A stretch of DNA of 64,000 nucleotides from Platerodrilus igneus (taxonomy: Eukaryota > Arthropoda > Insecta > Coleoptera > Lycidae). This document shows positions 14,111 through 25,629 of this stretch, in pieces (within the stretch, counting starts at the first letter, position 1; every line of letters begins with the position of its first letter). The position numbers and the translations under genes are program-made. Under the pieces are notes generated by a model that was not told the DNA's origin, did no database searches, and saw only the letters and a list, made by a program, of their open reading frames with translations. The DNA lies in the NCBI GenBank assembly GCA_036346225.1, contig JARFIW010001750.1:1240001-1304000 (forward strand). The letters run 5' to 3'.

Positions 14111-15688
14111 AAATTGAAGAGTGGAGGAGAAAAGAAAAGAGCGCTATAACAAAATTGTTTAGTTTGTTTAAGGGATTAAATCTATTTGCTTACCATTATT
14201 AAAAACACTTATTCAAGTGCATATTACACTTGAATTAAACACATTGGCGTAAGGCCACACGCAAATTGCTGGCTAGAACTCTAATGTTCTCCATGATGTG
14301 CTCGTATCAGGTGCCCCAGCCAGAGTGACAGGTTGGCACGCCGCGCATCGTTTTTCGAAGTCCTTTGACTTTGAGGTATTTATTCAAACAGCTAACGCTT
14401 GTTGTTAGCAACCAAACTAGCATCTCTGTATTATGATTGGGCTACATTATTCCAATACGAATATTTATTTGAATGACGATATTTACTTGTTTAATCGAAT
14501 AGACAAAAGACGTATTTAACTAATAAATTTTTGGTAATTTGTAGTCGTCAAAAAAAAATTGTTACATCATATTCACTTAATAGTCAAAGGTTATAAAAAA
14601 ATTCATGTCAGTTTTTAAAAAGGCTACGGGTTATGTCATCTTGGCAATTAATATAGTCTGATTGTTTTGTGTGTCCGTTCTGAATGGAACCTACAGCTTG
14701 AAGAAGTTCTAGATTACTAGAACGGGTAAAACGGCTTCAGAGTTCCAGTGATCTAAAGAGCCGAATTAGTGGGGTCTTTAGTGAGAAACCAGACAAAGAC
14801 CGGTTCCCGAAAAAACAGCGGCTCTTTCGGTACTTAGATTGGCAGAAACTATAAGGGTCAGTATGATATTCGAAGACATACTACCGCGATATGGAAGGCA
14901 ACGGGAAACCACCACATTACGTCCCAAGTACACAGCGTACTTAAATTGTTATTAAAGGTGATGGCATCCTTTGGGGTAAAAAATTCTGGAGTTAAAATAA
15001 TCCCCCATTCGGATCTCCGGGAGGACTGCTTTGGAGAACGTGATCAGAAAATTTAGAAAAGAGCTTGGAACATTCTGCGTGTCGGAGGGTGAAATATCAA
15101 AAGTATGAAGCAAGTAGGTAAGCCAGAAAACTTAAAATTGTAATGAATAGGTTAACACTAGACATAGTAGGGATCGGCGAGTTGACGTTGTCGTATATTG
15201 CTAACGTGTTTTCAGCATGGAATACTCACTCTACAAGCTTGCCGGATATTTTAACTGAGAGGATCTTTTAAACAAAAATGCCAGCAATGTGTTTTCATCA
15301 ACAATCAGCACACTTCTCTGAGCACACCAATTTTTGAAGTTTTTGTATATTAAATCCTATTTTAATTTAGATTTTTTAGGAAATAATTCTAGGGTAGCTG
15401 TTTTCGCAGCCTCATCAGCGGTTTGAACACTATCTATCTTCAAATCTCTTTTATAGGAGTTTTGTGAATGACAGAACACAATAATATTATTGTTGAAATA
15501 TTTTGATTAAATAATAGATGCCATAGTTACAAACCCATGGTTACGTGTGTAAGCCTACATTAAATAATTCTTTTTATTTTACTTGAATTTTAAACTTATA
15601 TTAATTTAAAGCGATTTTTGATGATTTAGAGGTAGGGAAAAAATAGTTTACATACCGCGGGTCGTAAGGGATTTGTGGTGCCTCAACA
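14111..15688. other. Anonymous sequence
   Basis: No supported gene. 14240-14420 and 14660-15260 are less AT-rich than their surroundings and may be old repeats, but I could not match them inside the window. Confidence 0.5.
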
Positions 15689-15719
15689 TTTGCAGCCCTC
15701 GCTTCGCTCGGGCTGCAAA
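15689..15719. repeat. GC-rich hairpin
   Basis: Perfect 10-bp stem TTTGCAGCCC (15689-15698) and GGGCTGCAAA (15710-15719) around an 11-nt loop TCGCTTCGCTC. It stands out in AT-rich surroundings. Role unknown. Confidence 0.8.
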
Positions 15720-16082
15720 CAGTCTGGTAACCTTAAATCTTACTTACGTCCTTTAGTATGTAATATACTATTAACTGTTGATTAATTCGGCGATATTTCG
15801 ATAACTAAGGATCTGGAAATTACTTACTTGCCCTATATGCTGGTGGTAACGCCTGCGCAGTTCCTTATTATTTTAACTGGTGTAATGTGCAAGTCTTGAG
15901 AGGAGAAATGGCGCTTATAATTGTGTGATTATGGGTTTTCTTTGTTTGTACAAATCCGCGTCCTCCTCCCATCCTCATCTCCCGACGTACACTTACCACC
16001 AGCCACATTCCACCTTCCACCTTGACTGCGTGGTTTGTTATACGCCAGTTCCTATTTGTGAATGCAAAACTTGTAAACCTGT
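15720..16082. other. Anonymous sequence
   Basis: No supported gene; ends at the SINE target-site duplication. Confidence 0.5.
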
Positions 16083-16096
16083 AGTATTCGAGTCAA

Positions 16097-16399
16097 GGCG
16101 TGGCCGTGGATCAATGTAGTAAGCGTAAGACTACGCATCCCAAGGTCCCGGGTTCAAATCCCGACACGGCCGACTGCTTGAAAAATGGCAGGTGAGCATT
16201 TTTCACAAATATTACGCCCTCGTTCGGATGAGAGGTTAAATGGAGGTCCCGTGTGTGAGTGTTGTCACGCACGTTAAAGATCCGCACCTTGCCTGGAACG
16301 GCAAGGGTTCGGCAAAATTCTAAATTTCCAGGCAACAAAAAAACTCGCCTCCTGGCCAATGTAGTACTTTTGGGTGGAGCATTAGAAATGTAAATGAAC
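16097..16399 (+). mobile_element. tRNA-derived SINE, copy 2
   Basis: Best preserved copy. The head at about 16097-16175 is tRNA-like, with an A-box-like TGGATCAATGTAGT and B box GGTTCAAATCC closed by complementary GGCCGTG and CACGGCC ends. These are internal RNA polymerase III promoter elements. A body of about 220 bp follows. A perfect 14-bp target-site duplication, AGTATTCGAGTCAA, lies at 16083-16096 and 16400-16413. Two minus-strand copies are at 2901-3196 and 55014-55313. Confidence 0.93.
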
Positions 16400-16844
16400 A
16401 GTATTCGAGTCAATCAGAATTGAGGAAAACTCCATTGATATGGAGCAACACGTTAATAGTGCGCTTTATACATGCAAACCGTAATATCCTTGATAAACCT
16501 ATACATGAATAATCTAATAAGCCAATGAGGAAGAGGATTCGAAGCGGTAATATCACTAAATGCCACTCATATGGTAGTATAATAATTAATTGTTATCGTA
16601 TGCGTGATAGATGAAAGTTTATTACGATTTGCGTATTATGTGACCATCTACCATGTCAATGTAAATACTGCAATCCTAGACGGCATCAAAAATTTAATCT
16701 AAAGCGTATGCATTCGAAGAAGCCATGGCCATGGCATCTAAAGCCAAAAGTATATGGTTAGCCAACAAGTTTCCTGAATGAGCATTCTGCAACAGCTGAA
16801 GGTTGCGTTTATCAAATTATAATTTACAATGTTTTCTGAAATGA

Positions 16845-18055
16845 CGCTGTAACTTTTTTTGTGTATTGCTTCTTAAATTAATCTTTTTCTATCGCGTTTC
16901 TGTGCTTGTGTAGATGAGAACGGGCAGGCTGAATTTTTGAAGGTGCCCTTGGCAGTCAAAATATTGTCCTTTTATTATTTTTTAAAAATTCTTTCTTATA
17001 TGCGGAACAGTATTTTGGTTGCCAAGGAGACATCTTCAAAAATTAAGCTTGTCTATCTTCATCCACATACACCCAAGAATACTATACAAAATTAACTAGA
17101 TTAAAAAACAAACCACAAAAAAGTTCAGCGCCCGTATAGGAGGGAACATTTTTTATAAGACTGATTTCTTCCATGCGTGCAACGTAAATTTTTTCGTATA
17201 CTGTTTTTTGTTCTGATACTTTTTGTATTGTATTCTTGTGGGTGTAGACGAAAATAGGCAGATAAATTTTTGAAGAAGTTCTATTTTGGGGTCTATGTGT
17301 ATTTTTGCATGTTGGGCAAGCTTTTGAAGAATTTTTCTTCAGTGCGGACGCTATAACCTTTTTTCTGTATTATTTATTGTTATAATTCTTTGTGTATCAT
17401 ATTCCTGGACGTGTGTAGATGACAATGGGTAGGCTGAATTTTCGAAAATGCACATCGACGGCCAAAATATTGTCCTTCTTTATTTTTTAAGGATGCTTTC
17501 TTCTATGCAGGGCAGTACTATGACTGAAAAGGAGACATTTTCGAAAATTCAGCCTGAGAATTTTTATCCACATACACCAGGAATACCATACTAAAATAAA
17601 ACCAGAACAAAACAAAACACAAGTTCAGCGCCCACAAAGGAAAAATGTTCCTTATGAGACTGATTTGTGCCGTGTGGGCACTGTAACTTTTTTGTATACT
17701 ATTTTTGTCGTGATACTTTTTCTATGGTGTTGTTGAGTGTATGTAGATGAAAATGGGTAGGCCTATTTTTTTAAAAATGTTTTATTTTGGTGTCTGTGTA
17801 TTTTGCTTAGACAAACTTTTGAGGAATATTTTCTTGCATGTGGGCGCTGTAACCTTTTTTCTGTACCTTTTATTGTTTAAATTCTTTTTGAATCATATTC
17901 CTGTGCGTGTGGAGATATGTATGAACTGACTAAATTTTTGAAGATGCCCTTGGCAGCCAAAATATTGTTTTTTTATTATTTTTAAGAAAGTTTTTCTCTG
18001 TAAAACAGTGTTTGTGCTGTCAAGGTGGCATTTTGAAGAATTAAAACAAAAAACA
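16845..18055. repeat. Satellite-like array, about 495-bp period
   Basis: Units recur with GCTGTAACYTTTTTTCTGTA-like starts near 16845, 17348 and 17843, followed by GTAGATGA.AA.GGG.AGGCTGAATTT at 16912 and 17411, a diverged match at 17909, and by CAAAATATTGTCCTT. About 2.4 units. Each holds an internal inverted pair (AGGCTGAATTTTCGAAAATG against a reverse copy upstream of ATCCACATACACC) and a half-unit similarity. No coding sequence. Confidence 0.85.
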
Positions 18056-18189
18056 AAACGCAAACAAGGTTGTCGGCGAAACCAACTTCTGCAGCTAGTT
18101 TCAATAAAATTGTTCGAGTCTGACATTATCCAACTGGAAGATAGGATTTGGGAGCTAGAGGCGGCAGGTGCTGTAAAAAGTAGGGGGTA

Positions 18190-19530
18190 GTTATAGAACT
18201 TGCTACGTACATCGACGTAGCTGGACGAACAATACAAGAATGACCGGGCTCAATCAGCAAGTAGGAGAGGTTTTATAATTACCAAAAATAAAAGAGAGGC
18301 CTGAAATAAAAATACACACACTCATTTATAACTCACAGCAAAACATAAAAAACCTCTAATTAAAAAAACATGTTACAAAAGAGCAGTAGTACCAAAAAAT
18401 TGAACACAAACATAATTAATACTTATAACTATTATACTTGACATTTTAAAAGGACATAAAGCGCATCAATAACCCCAACATACGTATATCAGAAAAACAA
18501 AAAAAAAATCATCACTTAAAATAGGGAGCTGCAGTTTTTAGGTCACTACAAATCTTAAATAACCAAAAAAAACAATTCAACACTAAAACAACAGTTCTAA
18601 ATCATTATGGTAAGTAGAAAGTTACATATAGACCATTGAACTATGTCTAAACTAACAAAAAAAGGATTTGTAACCCCCAAATAAAAAAAACAAGAGTTCT
18701 AAATCACCCTCGTGAGCCTACAATTAAATATGTAGAATGGTCACAAAAAATACCATGTTCATAATAAATATCATCTCACATAAAGAAGATAATCATGTTA
18801 AAGCTACAAATTTCAGGCATCCAATAGAACCTGATAAACATATTGTTTCGACCATTTCACAGGATCACACTCACCCGCGTGTCCAAGGTGTAGGTTTGGT
18901 CAGACCCTCCCTAATGACAGGGCGAAACAGATGGACTCGGAGTCACGCAGTGTGGGTGTCCTCCCATACCAAAAGGAGCGGTCATTCAGCGGGTCGTTAT
19001 GTCCACCGAAAGAAGCTATAATAATTACGAGTAACAATTAAACCCTTTACGAAGAAAAGTACATTTTTTAACAATAAAAGTACTTATCACACAGTGATGC
19101 GTACACGAAATTTTATCACGTAACGAAAAATTAAAATGTAACGACAATTAATCGTTGTCGTATACAGAAAGGATCGAGTAATGAACTCGCTTCTAGCAAG
19201 GACTATATTCAATGCCGGCATTATCAAATATACCAAAAGGTGATTAGAAATTCAAACCACGTTTTATCAAATAGAGTATGATCCAAATATTTAAACGATT
19301 CTCTAGATTGAAGTAGTATACAAAGTAATTATACCCTATAAGGATATTGACCAAACCAACAGACACCTAGAACAAGGTACCGATTATTCGATTGTAGAAG
19401 GACTTTTCGTTTTAAAATAAATAGATTTAAATGCAAATGATTAGGAAGCTTACTTATTGTAGGAGGGTCTAATATACCGGGTGTTATTAGAGGATTGAAG
19501 CAAAATCTACGTAAATGAATAATAAAAAAA
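18190..19530. repeat. Unknown dispersed repeat X, copy 3 (diverged)
   Basis: The start CTACGTACATCGACGTAGC aligns with 10780 in copy 2. The end, containing ACAAGGTACCGATTAT near 19372 and TAAATGAAT near 19509, aligns with 8748-8905 in copy 1. The middle (18880-19000) is distinct and may be an insertion. No coding potential seen. Confidence 0.5.
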
Positions 19531-20430
19531 CAAAAAAGGTATGTTTTAATTTTACCATTAGAAAGTGAACGTAACAAACTACCCAATTCCCTCTATTAAT
19601 ATTAATTCTATCTTTCTCAAAAAAGGAATTCCTGAAAAGCCTTAGTTTGTCTCATCAGTGTATTCTACTTTGCTTGTTAATTAGGTAACATTTTAGTAAA
19701 ACGTCATAAACTTTATAAGATTAATAATAACCATAATAATTGCTTTAAGAGCTTATACCTTGAAAATACACTAGAATCCAAAAACGGTGACTATTAACAA
19801 TACCGATTTATTTCCAGATGATAGACGAAATATCATAACTAACTAAATTACTTATTTATTTTTGCATCAAGATGCATGACAATTAAATTTGATTTTCTGT
19901 TATGGGGATGATTATTATATATGATATAATAAACAAAAATTGCTGCGCACCAAAATTATCATCGGTTTATAATAGATGATGAGAATTAGTGCGGATAGCT
20001 ATAATTAGTTTCTAAGCAATCTAGCATCTAGCACAGGGATCGTATAATGATGAATTATTTCAATTAGATTAGCACTGCATTATTTATGTCTAGCTTCCAA
20101 GTGTAATAATATTAGATTAAGCTATCTTAAATTAACTTACCTGTAATTAGGGTTTCCCGTTAGTAAATAAAATAAAATAAATTAAATAAATAAATGCTAA
20201 GGATGCCTTATTTACATTCTCATTTGGATTTTATATAAACAATTGGGGGCTGTAAGTGACGAGCATGACTAGAGTTTCCATCAAAATCTTTCGACGCTTG
20301 AAAAGTGATACCAGGGAAATTGAGATGTGAAGGTGATTGGCGATTACTGTTAGTCGCTGATTAGAGAAGACACTAATACATCGAAACACAAACGAAGACT
20401 GTCAAATAGAAGTTTTAATGGGTTTTATGT
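19531..20430. other. Anonymous AT-rich sequence
   Basis: No gene or recognised repeat. Confidence 0.5.
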
Positions 20431-20444
20431 ACAATTTATTAGCT

Positions 20445-20577
20445 ATTTATGCACCAAGTGTGTTATTAATATGATAACGCCGGAGAGCGACTCATCCAGC
20501 CCGAAGGTCTATGGCTCGAGGAATGATTGAGTCGCCCGATGGGCGTTATCATCTAGTAACACAAGTGGTGCATACAA
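20445..20577. repeat. 50-bp-arm hairpin
   Basis: Arms 20445-20494 and 20528-20577 are inverted complements with few mismatches. They contain GCACCAAGTGTGTTA, TGATAACGCC and GCGACTCA and their partners, around a 33-nt loop. A further inverse copy of the outer arm (AATAACACACTTGGTGCATAAA) lies near 20876-20898, so this may be the left end of a foldback or MITE of about 470 bp. A second hairpin with 12-bp arms lies at 20922-20962. Confidence 0.85.
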
Positions 20578-21138
20578 GATTTTATATTTCACCTCACATA
20601 TAAAATAAAAAATAGGTGATAGGTAAGTTTTCTATTTTAGAATTTACGCCGGATTTTACTATATAACTATTAAACTCACCTACGAGAACATCCTGTTTTC
20701 CATGATGACAATAAACAGTTTGACATTCCTATGTTTCGGACATGTGTCACATGTATTTAATATTAGTAGTGCAAAATGGCTGATTAAGAGTTGCCAGTAA
20801 TAATTGCAAAGCAAGCTTTAAAAGCAACTGAAAGTTTGCTACCCATTAAATTTAAACAGAGCTATGAGAAAGCTTAATAACACACTTGGTGCATAAATAG
20901 TTAAAAAATTGATTTGTTTCTGAGGGCATAATGAGCGGGTGTTATGAAACCATTACGCCCTCCATTAAGCCCCGGTTGTTATGGATATATTTACATATCT
21001 CGTATCCTAGATGTTATGACTAAATTACAACGAAGTGAAATACGAAATATTAAATGCACGTAACTCGTTAAGTCTTTTATTTCGAAACAAAAGCATGTTT
21101 CTCTCTGAAACTACGCAAGTTATGTAATCCCCCAATTG

Positions 21139-21139
<1 letters not shown>

Positions 21140-21179
<40 letters not shown>
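21140..21179. repeat. (TA)n microsatellite
   Basis: TA run of about 40 bp just left of the solo-LTR candidate. Confidence 0.95.
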
Positions 21180-21182
<3 letters not shown>

Positions 21183-21225
21183 AAACTACTAATTAGGAAA
21201 TTATTAGAAATATAAGAAAATGCGC

Positions 21226-21715
21226 TAAGTGATGTGCAACAATGTAAATGAAAGACAATTCATTTCAGTTTATTAACGTTCATGGGAACAGAAGCGCTAC
21301 TTTGTAGCACAGAGATAAGTGACACTGCAGATGTCACGTCACAGGCGTTCACAGACAGTCACGTACCGAGATTACCTGGAAAGGAAGCTCGCAACAAAGT
21401 AATTATGAATAGCATTAAGATCGCAACATTGTATTATGAATAGAGTCAAGTGTAAGCAGACATTAGGTCTGCAAGTTCCCACAGCCATACGAGGGGTAGG
21501 GATATTATAAAAGGCCCGGGAGCCCAAGTCGACGACAGTTAATCCATCGTTTAGCTTTTATCTTGCAGTACGTTAGATTACTCATTTTGTACAATTAGTT
21601 AATTAATTTCGGACTTAGAATAATATTTCAAGATTGTCAAAATTCCAATTAATTTCTGTAAAAACAAATAAATGTGTTAAAAAGTTGGAAATGTCTTTTT
21701 AAAAAGGACCGCTCC
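21226..21715 (+). mobile_element. Solo LTR candidate
   Basis: The segment has a compact promoter: a TATA box TATTATAAAAGG near 21503, GC-rich sequence, then an initiator-like AGTCGACGACAGTT near 21526 at about 25-bp spacing. A poly(A) signal AATAAATGTG follows near 21668. U3-like sequence upstream contains a 32-bp imperfect direct repeat beginning TCGCAACA at about 21390 and 21421. This resembles the U3-R-U5 order of an LTR, and no internal retroelement sequence follows. Exact ends and target-site duplication are not identified, so a host promoter is an alternative. Confidence 0.45.
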
Positions 21716-21889
21716 CAGCCACGAACCTTAACTCGCGTACTAGGAAAAAACCAAATGCAGACTATGATATAAGCATAAAAAATGTATTAAGCTCGCCTAT
21801 TTGTAACTAGAAACCAGAAAAAACTTAAAATTTTTTAAACAGTGAATCGGTTACACATTAATCTTCTCTATAAGTTTTTCAATGCTAAT

Positions 21890-22008
21890 ACAGTGAAAGA
21901 TGTAGAACGGGAGAATTTCAGGGAAATGTGTAGGTTACTCAGAGTAGACAACAATGGAGGTACGCGTCTAATCAGTTCCAGAACTGAAGACCTAATGATG
22001 ATGATGAA
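21890..22008 (+). pseudogene. LINE 3'-terminal fragment
   Basis: Reads RENFREMCRLLR-like residues, then the 3' end ACTGAAGACCTAATGATGATGATGAAA. This matches the tail of the LINE fragment ending at 3780. 5' truncated; no activity expected. Confidence 0.75.
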
Positions 22009-22597
22009 AATATCCTTTGGGGAATACTTGGTATCTCATTTACATGCCAACTTGAAGTGATTCCATACCGGAACTTGCCTTAAATTTTTAGCTTTTATAA
22101 GTTCGAGCAAAATTCCTCTATTAAATGAAGATTCGTTTATTTAATTATATAGACAAGATATTATATCCAAACATTTTAAACTTGCCGCTGTAGCTGAATC
22201 TGGCATACGAGTCATTACAGGATGGATTTGAAAATAATTATATAATTTTATTAACGAATACAACACGTGTGACTGAAGTCATTAATTTTAATAAGTAGTA
22301 CTTATGATGAATTACATAATGCATTGGATGTTTAATGGTTTCCATAATTGGTTTCCGAAACTTATTTCAAGATGATTGATTTTCATTAAAAAATTCCATC
22401 ACATGCATTGAACATTCTAATGTCATTCGTTATAATATGTGTGAACATTTTAGTTTTGTTAATACAGAAGTAGCAAAAAAAGTATCCAGAAATACAAGAA
22501 TATTGAAAGTCCCATATACTTCGTTTTTCAAATCAAATATTGTTACACCCTAAATAACCGCTTAACCCTTACATAATAAATTTTATGATTTAGATAT
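22009..22597. other. Anonymous AT-rich sequence
   Basis: No gene or recognised repeat. Confidence 0.5.
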
Positions 22598-22976
22598 TCA
22601 AATTTCTATATCAAGGTTGTAAGAGGTTTTTAATTTTTTGTTCTGAGGTGAGTTCTCGGGAAGCCGTATATTTGAGTTTCCCCCCAAATTAGACAAATTT
22701 TGCCCATTCTCATTAATTTTTGTTGTCATATTTTTCATGGCTTCTTTTGTATCCTCTCTCATTTGATTAATGGCTTTGTCATTTTGATCTATTTTATCGT
22801 TCAGCACTAAAAAAAACTGACATCATTTTCGATTCTTGTGTGGTTTGCTGTTCCTTGCTGTAACTTATTTTTAATACTCTCCCTGCAATATCTTGCAGGA
22901 TTACACTTTCCTGAGATCCTATATCCACTCCTTCATTTCTTAACGCCTTTCTAGCTTCCAGCATTCTTTTGTGCAT
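22598..22976 (-). pseudogene. Possible gag-like N-terminal fragment of an LTR element
   Basis: Two overlapping minus-strand frames (22794-22976 and 22598-22807) form one reading if a single frameshift near 22800 is allowed. The protein is charged, with a predicted helical, coiled-coil-like stretch containing DKIDQNDKAINQMREDTKEA. I do not recognise a family. Its position downstream of a minus-strand PBS-like site and leader (23090-23402) suggests the start of gag of an LTR retrotransposon. No pol follows to the left, so the element is truncated. Confidence 0.4.
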
Positions 22977-23089
22977 TTTAGCTTAGTTATATTTACAATA
23001 AAACCTAAATACTAATTTGACTTTTTAAATTTATTTTTGTCTGCCTGTAATTCCTAATTTTAATTAATATGCAGTTTTCGAATTTTTTC

Positions 23090-23402
23090 GATTTTCGCGA
23101 CAAATTTCTTTATCTTTTAGCCCTTACGTTCGCGTTATGTTTTTTTCTAGTCTTTTCTGTTCTAACCCCTACGTTCGGGTCGTATATTTCTTTTGGTATT
23201 TTCTAGCCCCTACGATTGAGTCTCCAAATTATTTCCTGTTCTAGTTCCATGCTTGTGTTGTAAATTTAATTTTTGGTATTTTCTGTTCTAGCTCTACGTT
23301 GACGTGCCAGATTTTCTTTTTGGTATTTTCTGTTCTAATTTCACTCTGATGCGCTATATTACTTTTCCGTTCGAGCCCCTACGTTCGGGTTGCCATAAAA
23401 CT
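23090..23402 (-). repeat. LTR-element leader with iterated PBS-like motif
   Basis: On the minus strand the block begins with ACCCGAACGTAGGGGCTCG (around 23370-23390), which resembles the primer-binding-site region seen at 34936 and 40953. Variants such as GAACGTAGGGGTTAGAAC, CAACGTAGAGCTAGAAC and GAACGTAAGGGCTAAAAG recur about five times, separated by AGAAAATACCAAAA-type sequence. Period is about 60 bp. Confidence 0.65.
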
Positions 23403-23499
23403 TTACTATGATATAGCCGCACGCCGATGTAATTAACGTTCAGTTTCCTGCGGCCCGCCAACGCTCTGTGTCTCTAAATAATCTCAAATTTAAATTTTA

Positions 23500-23900
23500 A
23501 ACACAATTCGTTTTATATGCCTTGACTAAATCAGTTCAATCCACACAGAGTGCACGACGGTACGACAACAGAGAAGTCCCCCCCCCCTTTTCTATAACAC
23601 TTTCTTACTCGAATGAGATAAACGAACTTACCAAAATTTGTATAATGACCACAAAAAAAAATATTTACACTTCACAGCTTAACAACCTTTATAATGTGAT
23701 TTGCTATTCAAAAATAAACCCCTGAATTAAAGTAACAATATTATTTTTGCCCCCAAATTGTAACTTTCTTAAATCAGTTAAAGCCAGCAAAAATAACACT
23801 GTATACTACTGAAAGTACCTTTTGAACGTTCCAACGACCTTCTTTCTCTTTACGTAATTTTTAAAAGATTTTTGATGACTCTTCATATAAATATTTCAAT
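23500..23900 (-). repeat. Diverged LTR-like segment
   Basis: AATCCACACAGAGTGCACGACGGTACGA near 23539 matches the right arm of the foldback at 33170. Further patches such as GAACGTTCCA...CCTTCTTT and TTACGTAA follow in the same order as 33410-33460. It lies immediately upstream (minus sense) of the PBS-like leader, so it is probably an LTR. Confidence 0.45.
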
Positions 23901-25084
23901 ATATGCAAAAATGTAAATGTTCAAAATAAAAATAATGCCTTATGCTATTAAAGAACGTTCTTATTACTGGCCTGTGTTTTCCTTGCGTGTTTCCAATTCT
24001 TACAACTGCTACTGCATGCGATTCACCAGTACCCCTGGATTGTTTTCAGTTAAGCTAGCTTGTTCATTGCGTAGTACAGCTCGGCCAAAAGCCCAGTTTA
24101 ACCCTTAGTTGATTTAATTAATTTCTCCGTTCAATGCTCAGATGTTTATGTAGACTAATATTTAGATGGTTGTTTAGAAAAATACTTAAATGATTATTTA
24201 GTCGGTTATATAATGGTTTATTTATTTGATTATCTGGTCGAATATTTAGAGCCGTTTCAAAATCAACGGCTAACTTCTATCGTATACTTGCACTAGTATT
24301 ATTATTTCAAAAGTTTTTTATTACGACTTTCACTAAAATTATAATTATTTAATTTACTATTTTTACTTTGCGTAATATTCTAATTTGAACTTGTACCGAG
24401 CGTGTCTTGGTTGAAGAAAGACCGATTGTTTATCAAATTCGTGTGGTATTTAAAAAAACACTTCCACCTGACATCATTGGTTTATCTGCATCCTTCGGTA
24501 AAGTTTTGAGGCGTGCTCTAGGTTATTGTCTATAGCTTGGACTTTCTGTGGTATTTACTTGATAACAGCTTGTTGAATTGCTGGCGTCGGTCACGTATAC
24601 ATCCAGTTTGTATAGTGTATTCCTAGAGCCATTGTACTTTCACCCGTCATGCCTTGTTTTGCTGTAGTAAATTATAATTTGACCTCGCACATAGACAACG
24701 TATGGCTTTTATTTTTGTCACGATAATTTTTAGGTTTTGTATTGACTCTATGTTAAAAATCACGTAGGCGAAATTTTTACACTGACTTAAATTAAAAATG
24801 CGTTTATTTACTTCCTGCGTTTATGAAACATGTTTGTTTTGAAAGATATGTTTATTGCGAGGATGCATGGTTATTTCGTTACACTAATGCGTATTTATTT
24901 CAATAACACTCGTTGCGTTTAAAATGTTATTCATGCGTATTTATTTTCAGTTTATGCTTCTTTGTTGTTTTAAAATAAATTGTATGGCGTACAAGTTATT
25001 TATCTTACTAAATGTGATTTGATTTTTGAAGAATGGGCTTCTTTTCATTAATTAAAATCAATTGTGATTTATATACAGTGTGCT
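23901..25084. other. Anonymous AT-rich sequence
   Basis: No supported gene. Confidence 0.5.
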
Positions 25085-25224
25085 TGATATTAGCTTTTTG
25101 CATAATTAGGGAATTACTTCCATTTTATGATAAAATAGTTTAGTTTTCTAAACCTTAGTGCTATTTACATGTAGTGTACAACCCTTATGACTCAATATAC
25201 CCCTAAGTAACCCTATTATCTTAG

Positions 25225-25226
<2 letters not shown>
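25085..25226 (+). repeat. LTR 3'-end fragment (cacagca family)
   Basis: Aligns with 34740-34891: ...TTTTCT...CTATTTAC...ACCCTTATGACTCAATATACCCCTAA...CCCTATTATCTTAGCA. It ends directly at a (TA)n run (25227-25257), as the other copies do. Confidence 0.6.

Positions 25227-25257
<31 letters not shown>
25227..25257. repeat. (TA)n microsatellite
   Basis: TA run abutting the tagca end of an LTR fragment. Confidence 0.95.
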
Positions 25258-25260
<3 letters not shown>

Positions 25261-25436
25261 GTGTTTGAATAATGACCTTGCTAGTATAATTAATATTCTT
25301 CAATGATGGGTTTAAGGTCAGCTGGTAGGATTTAAAAGGAAACTCTTTTTAAATGCCTAAATTTTCGGATCTATATTTTATCCTTGATCACAGGCTTTTA
25401 AATTGAGAAAATAAAATTGGCGTCTAAATGAATGGA

Positions 25437-25629
25437 TTTTGTACATAAAAGTTTTGGATTTTATTGCTTTTTGAAGTTGTAAAATTGTATAATTTGTAAA
25501 AGTATTAAAATTTTAATACTTTTATTTAAGTATTTATGTTATATAAGTATTAAAATTTTAATACTTTTACAAATTATACAATTTTACAACTTCAAAAAGC
25601 AATAAAATCCAAAACTTTTATGTACAAAA
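25437..25629. repeat. Perfect 85-bp inverted repeat
   Basis: Arms 25437-25521 and 25545-25629 are exact reverse complements by eye, with a 23-nt spacer. Each arm contains a 20-bp palindrome AGTATTAAAATTTTAATACT (25501-25520 and 25547-25566). It could be a long hairpin RNA source, a small foldback element, or an assembly artefact. No coding sequence. Confidence 0.95.

Noticed and set aside
16100..16175. Functional tRNA gene
   Set aside because: A and B boxes are present, but the segment repeats as the head of a 300-bp element with target-site duplications, so it is a SINE head.
17893..18237. 114-codon minus-strand open frame
   Set aside because: Crosses the satellite array and the start of a dispersed repeat; no domain.
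18737..19021. 94-codon open frame
   Set aside because: No domain or homolog in the window; it lies in a diverged dispersed repeat and has no intron-exon context.
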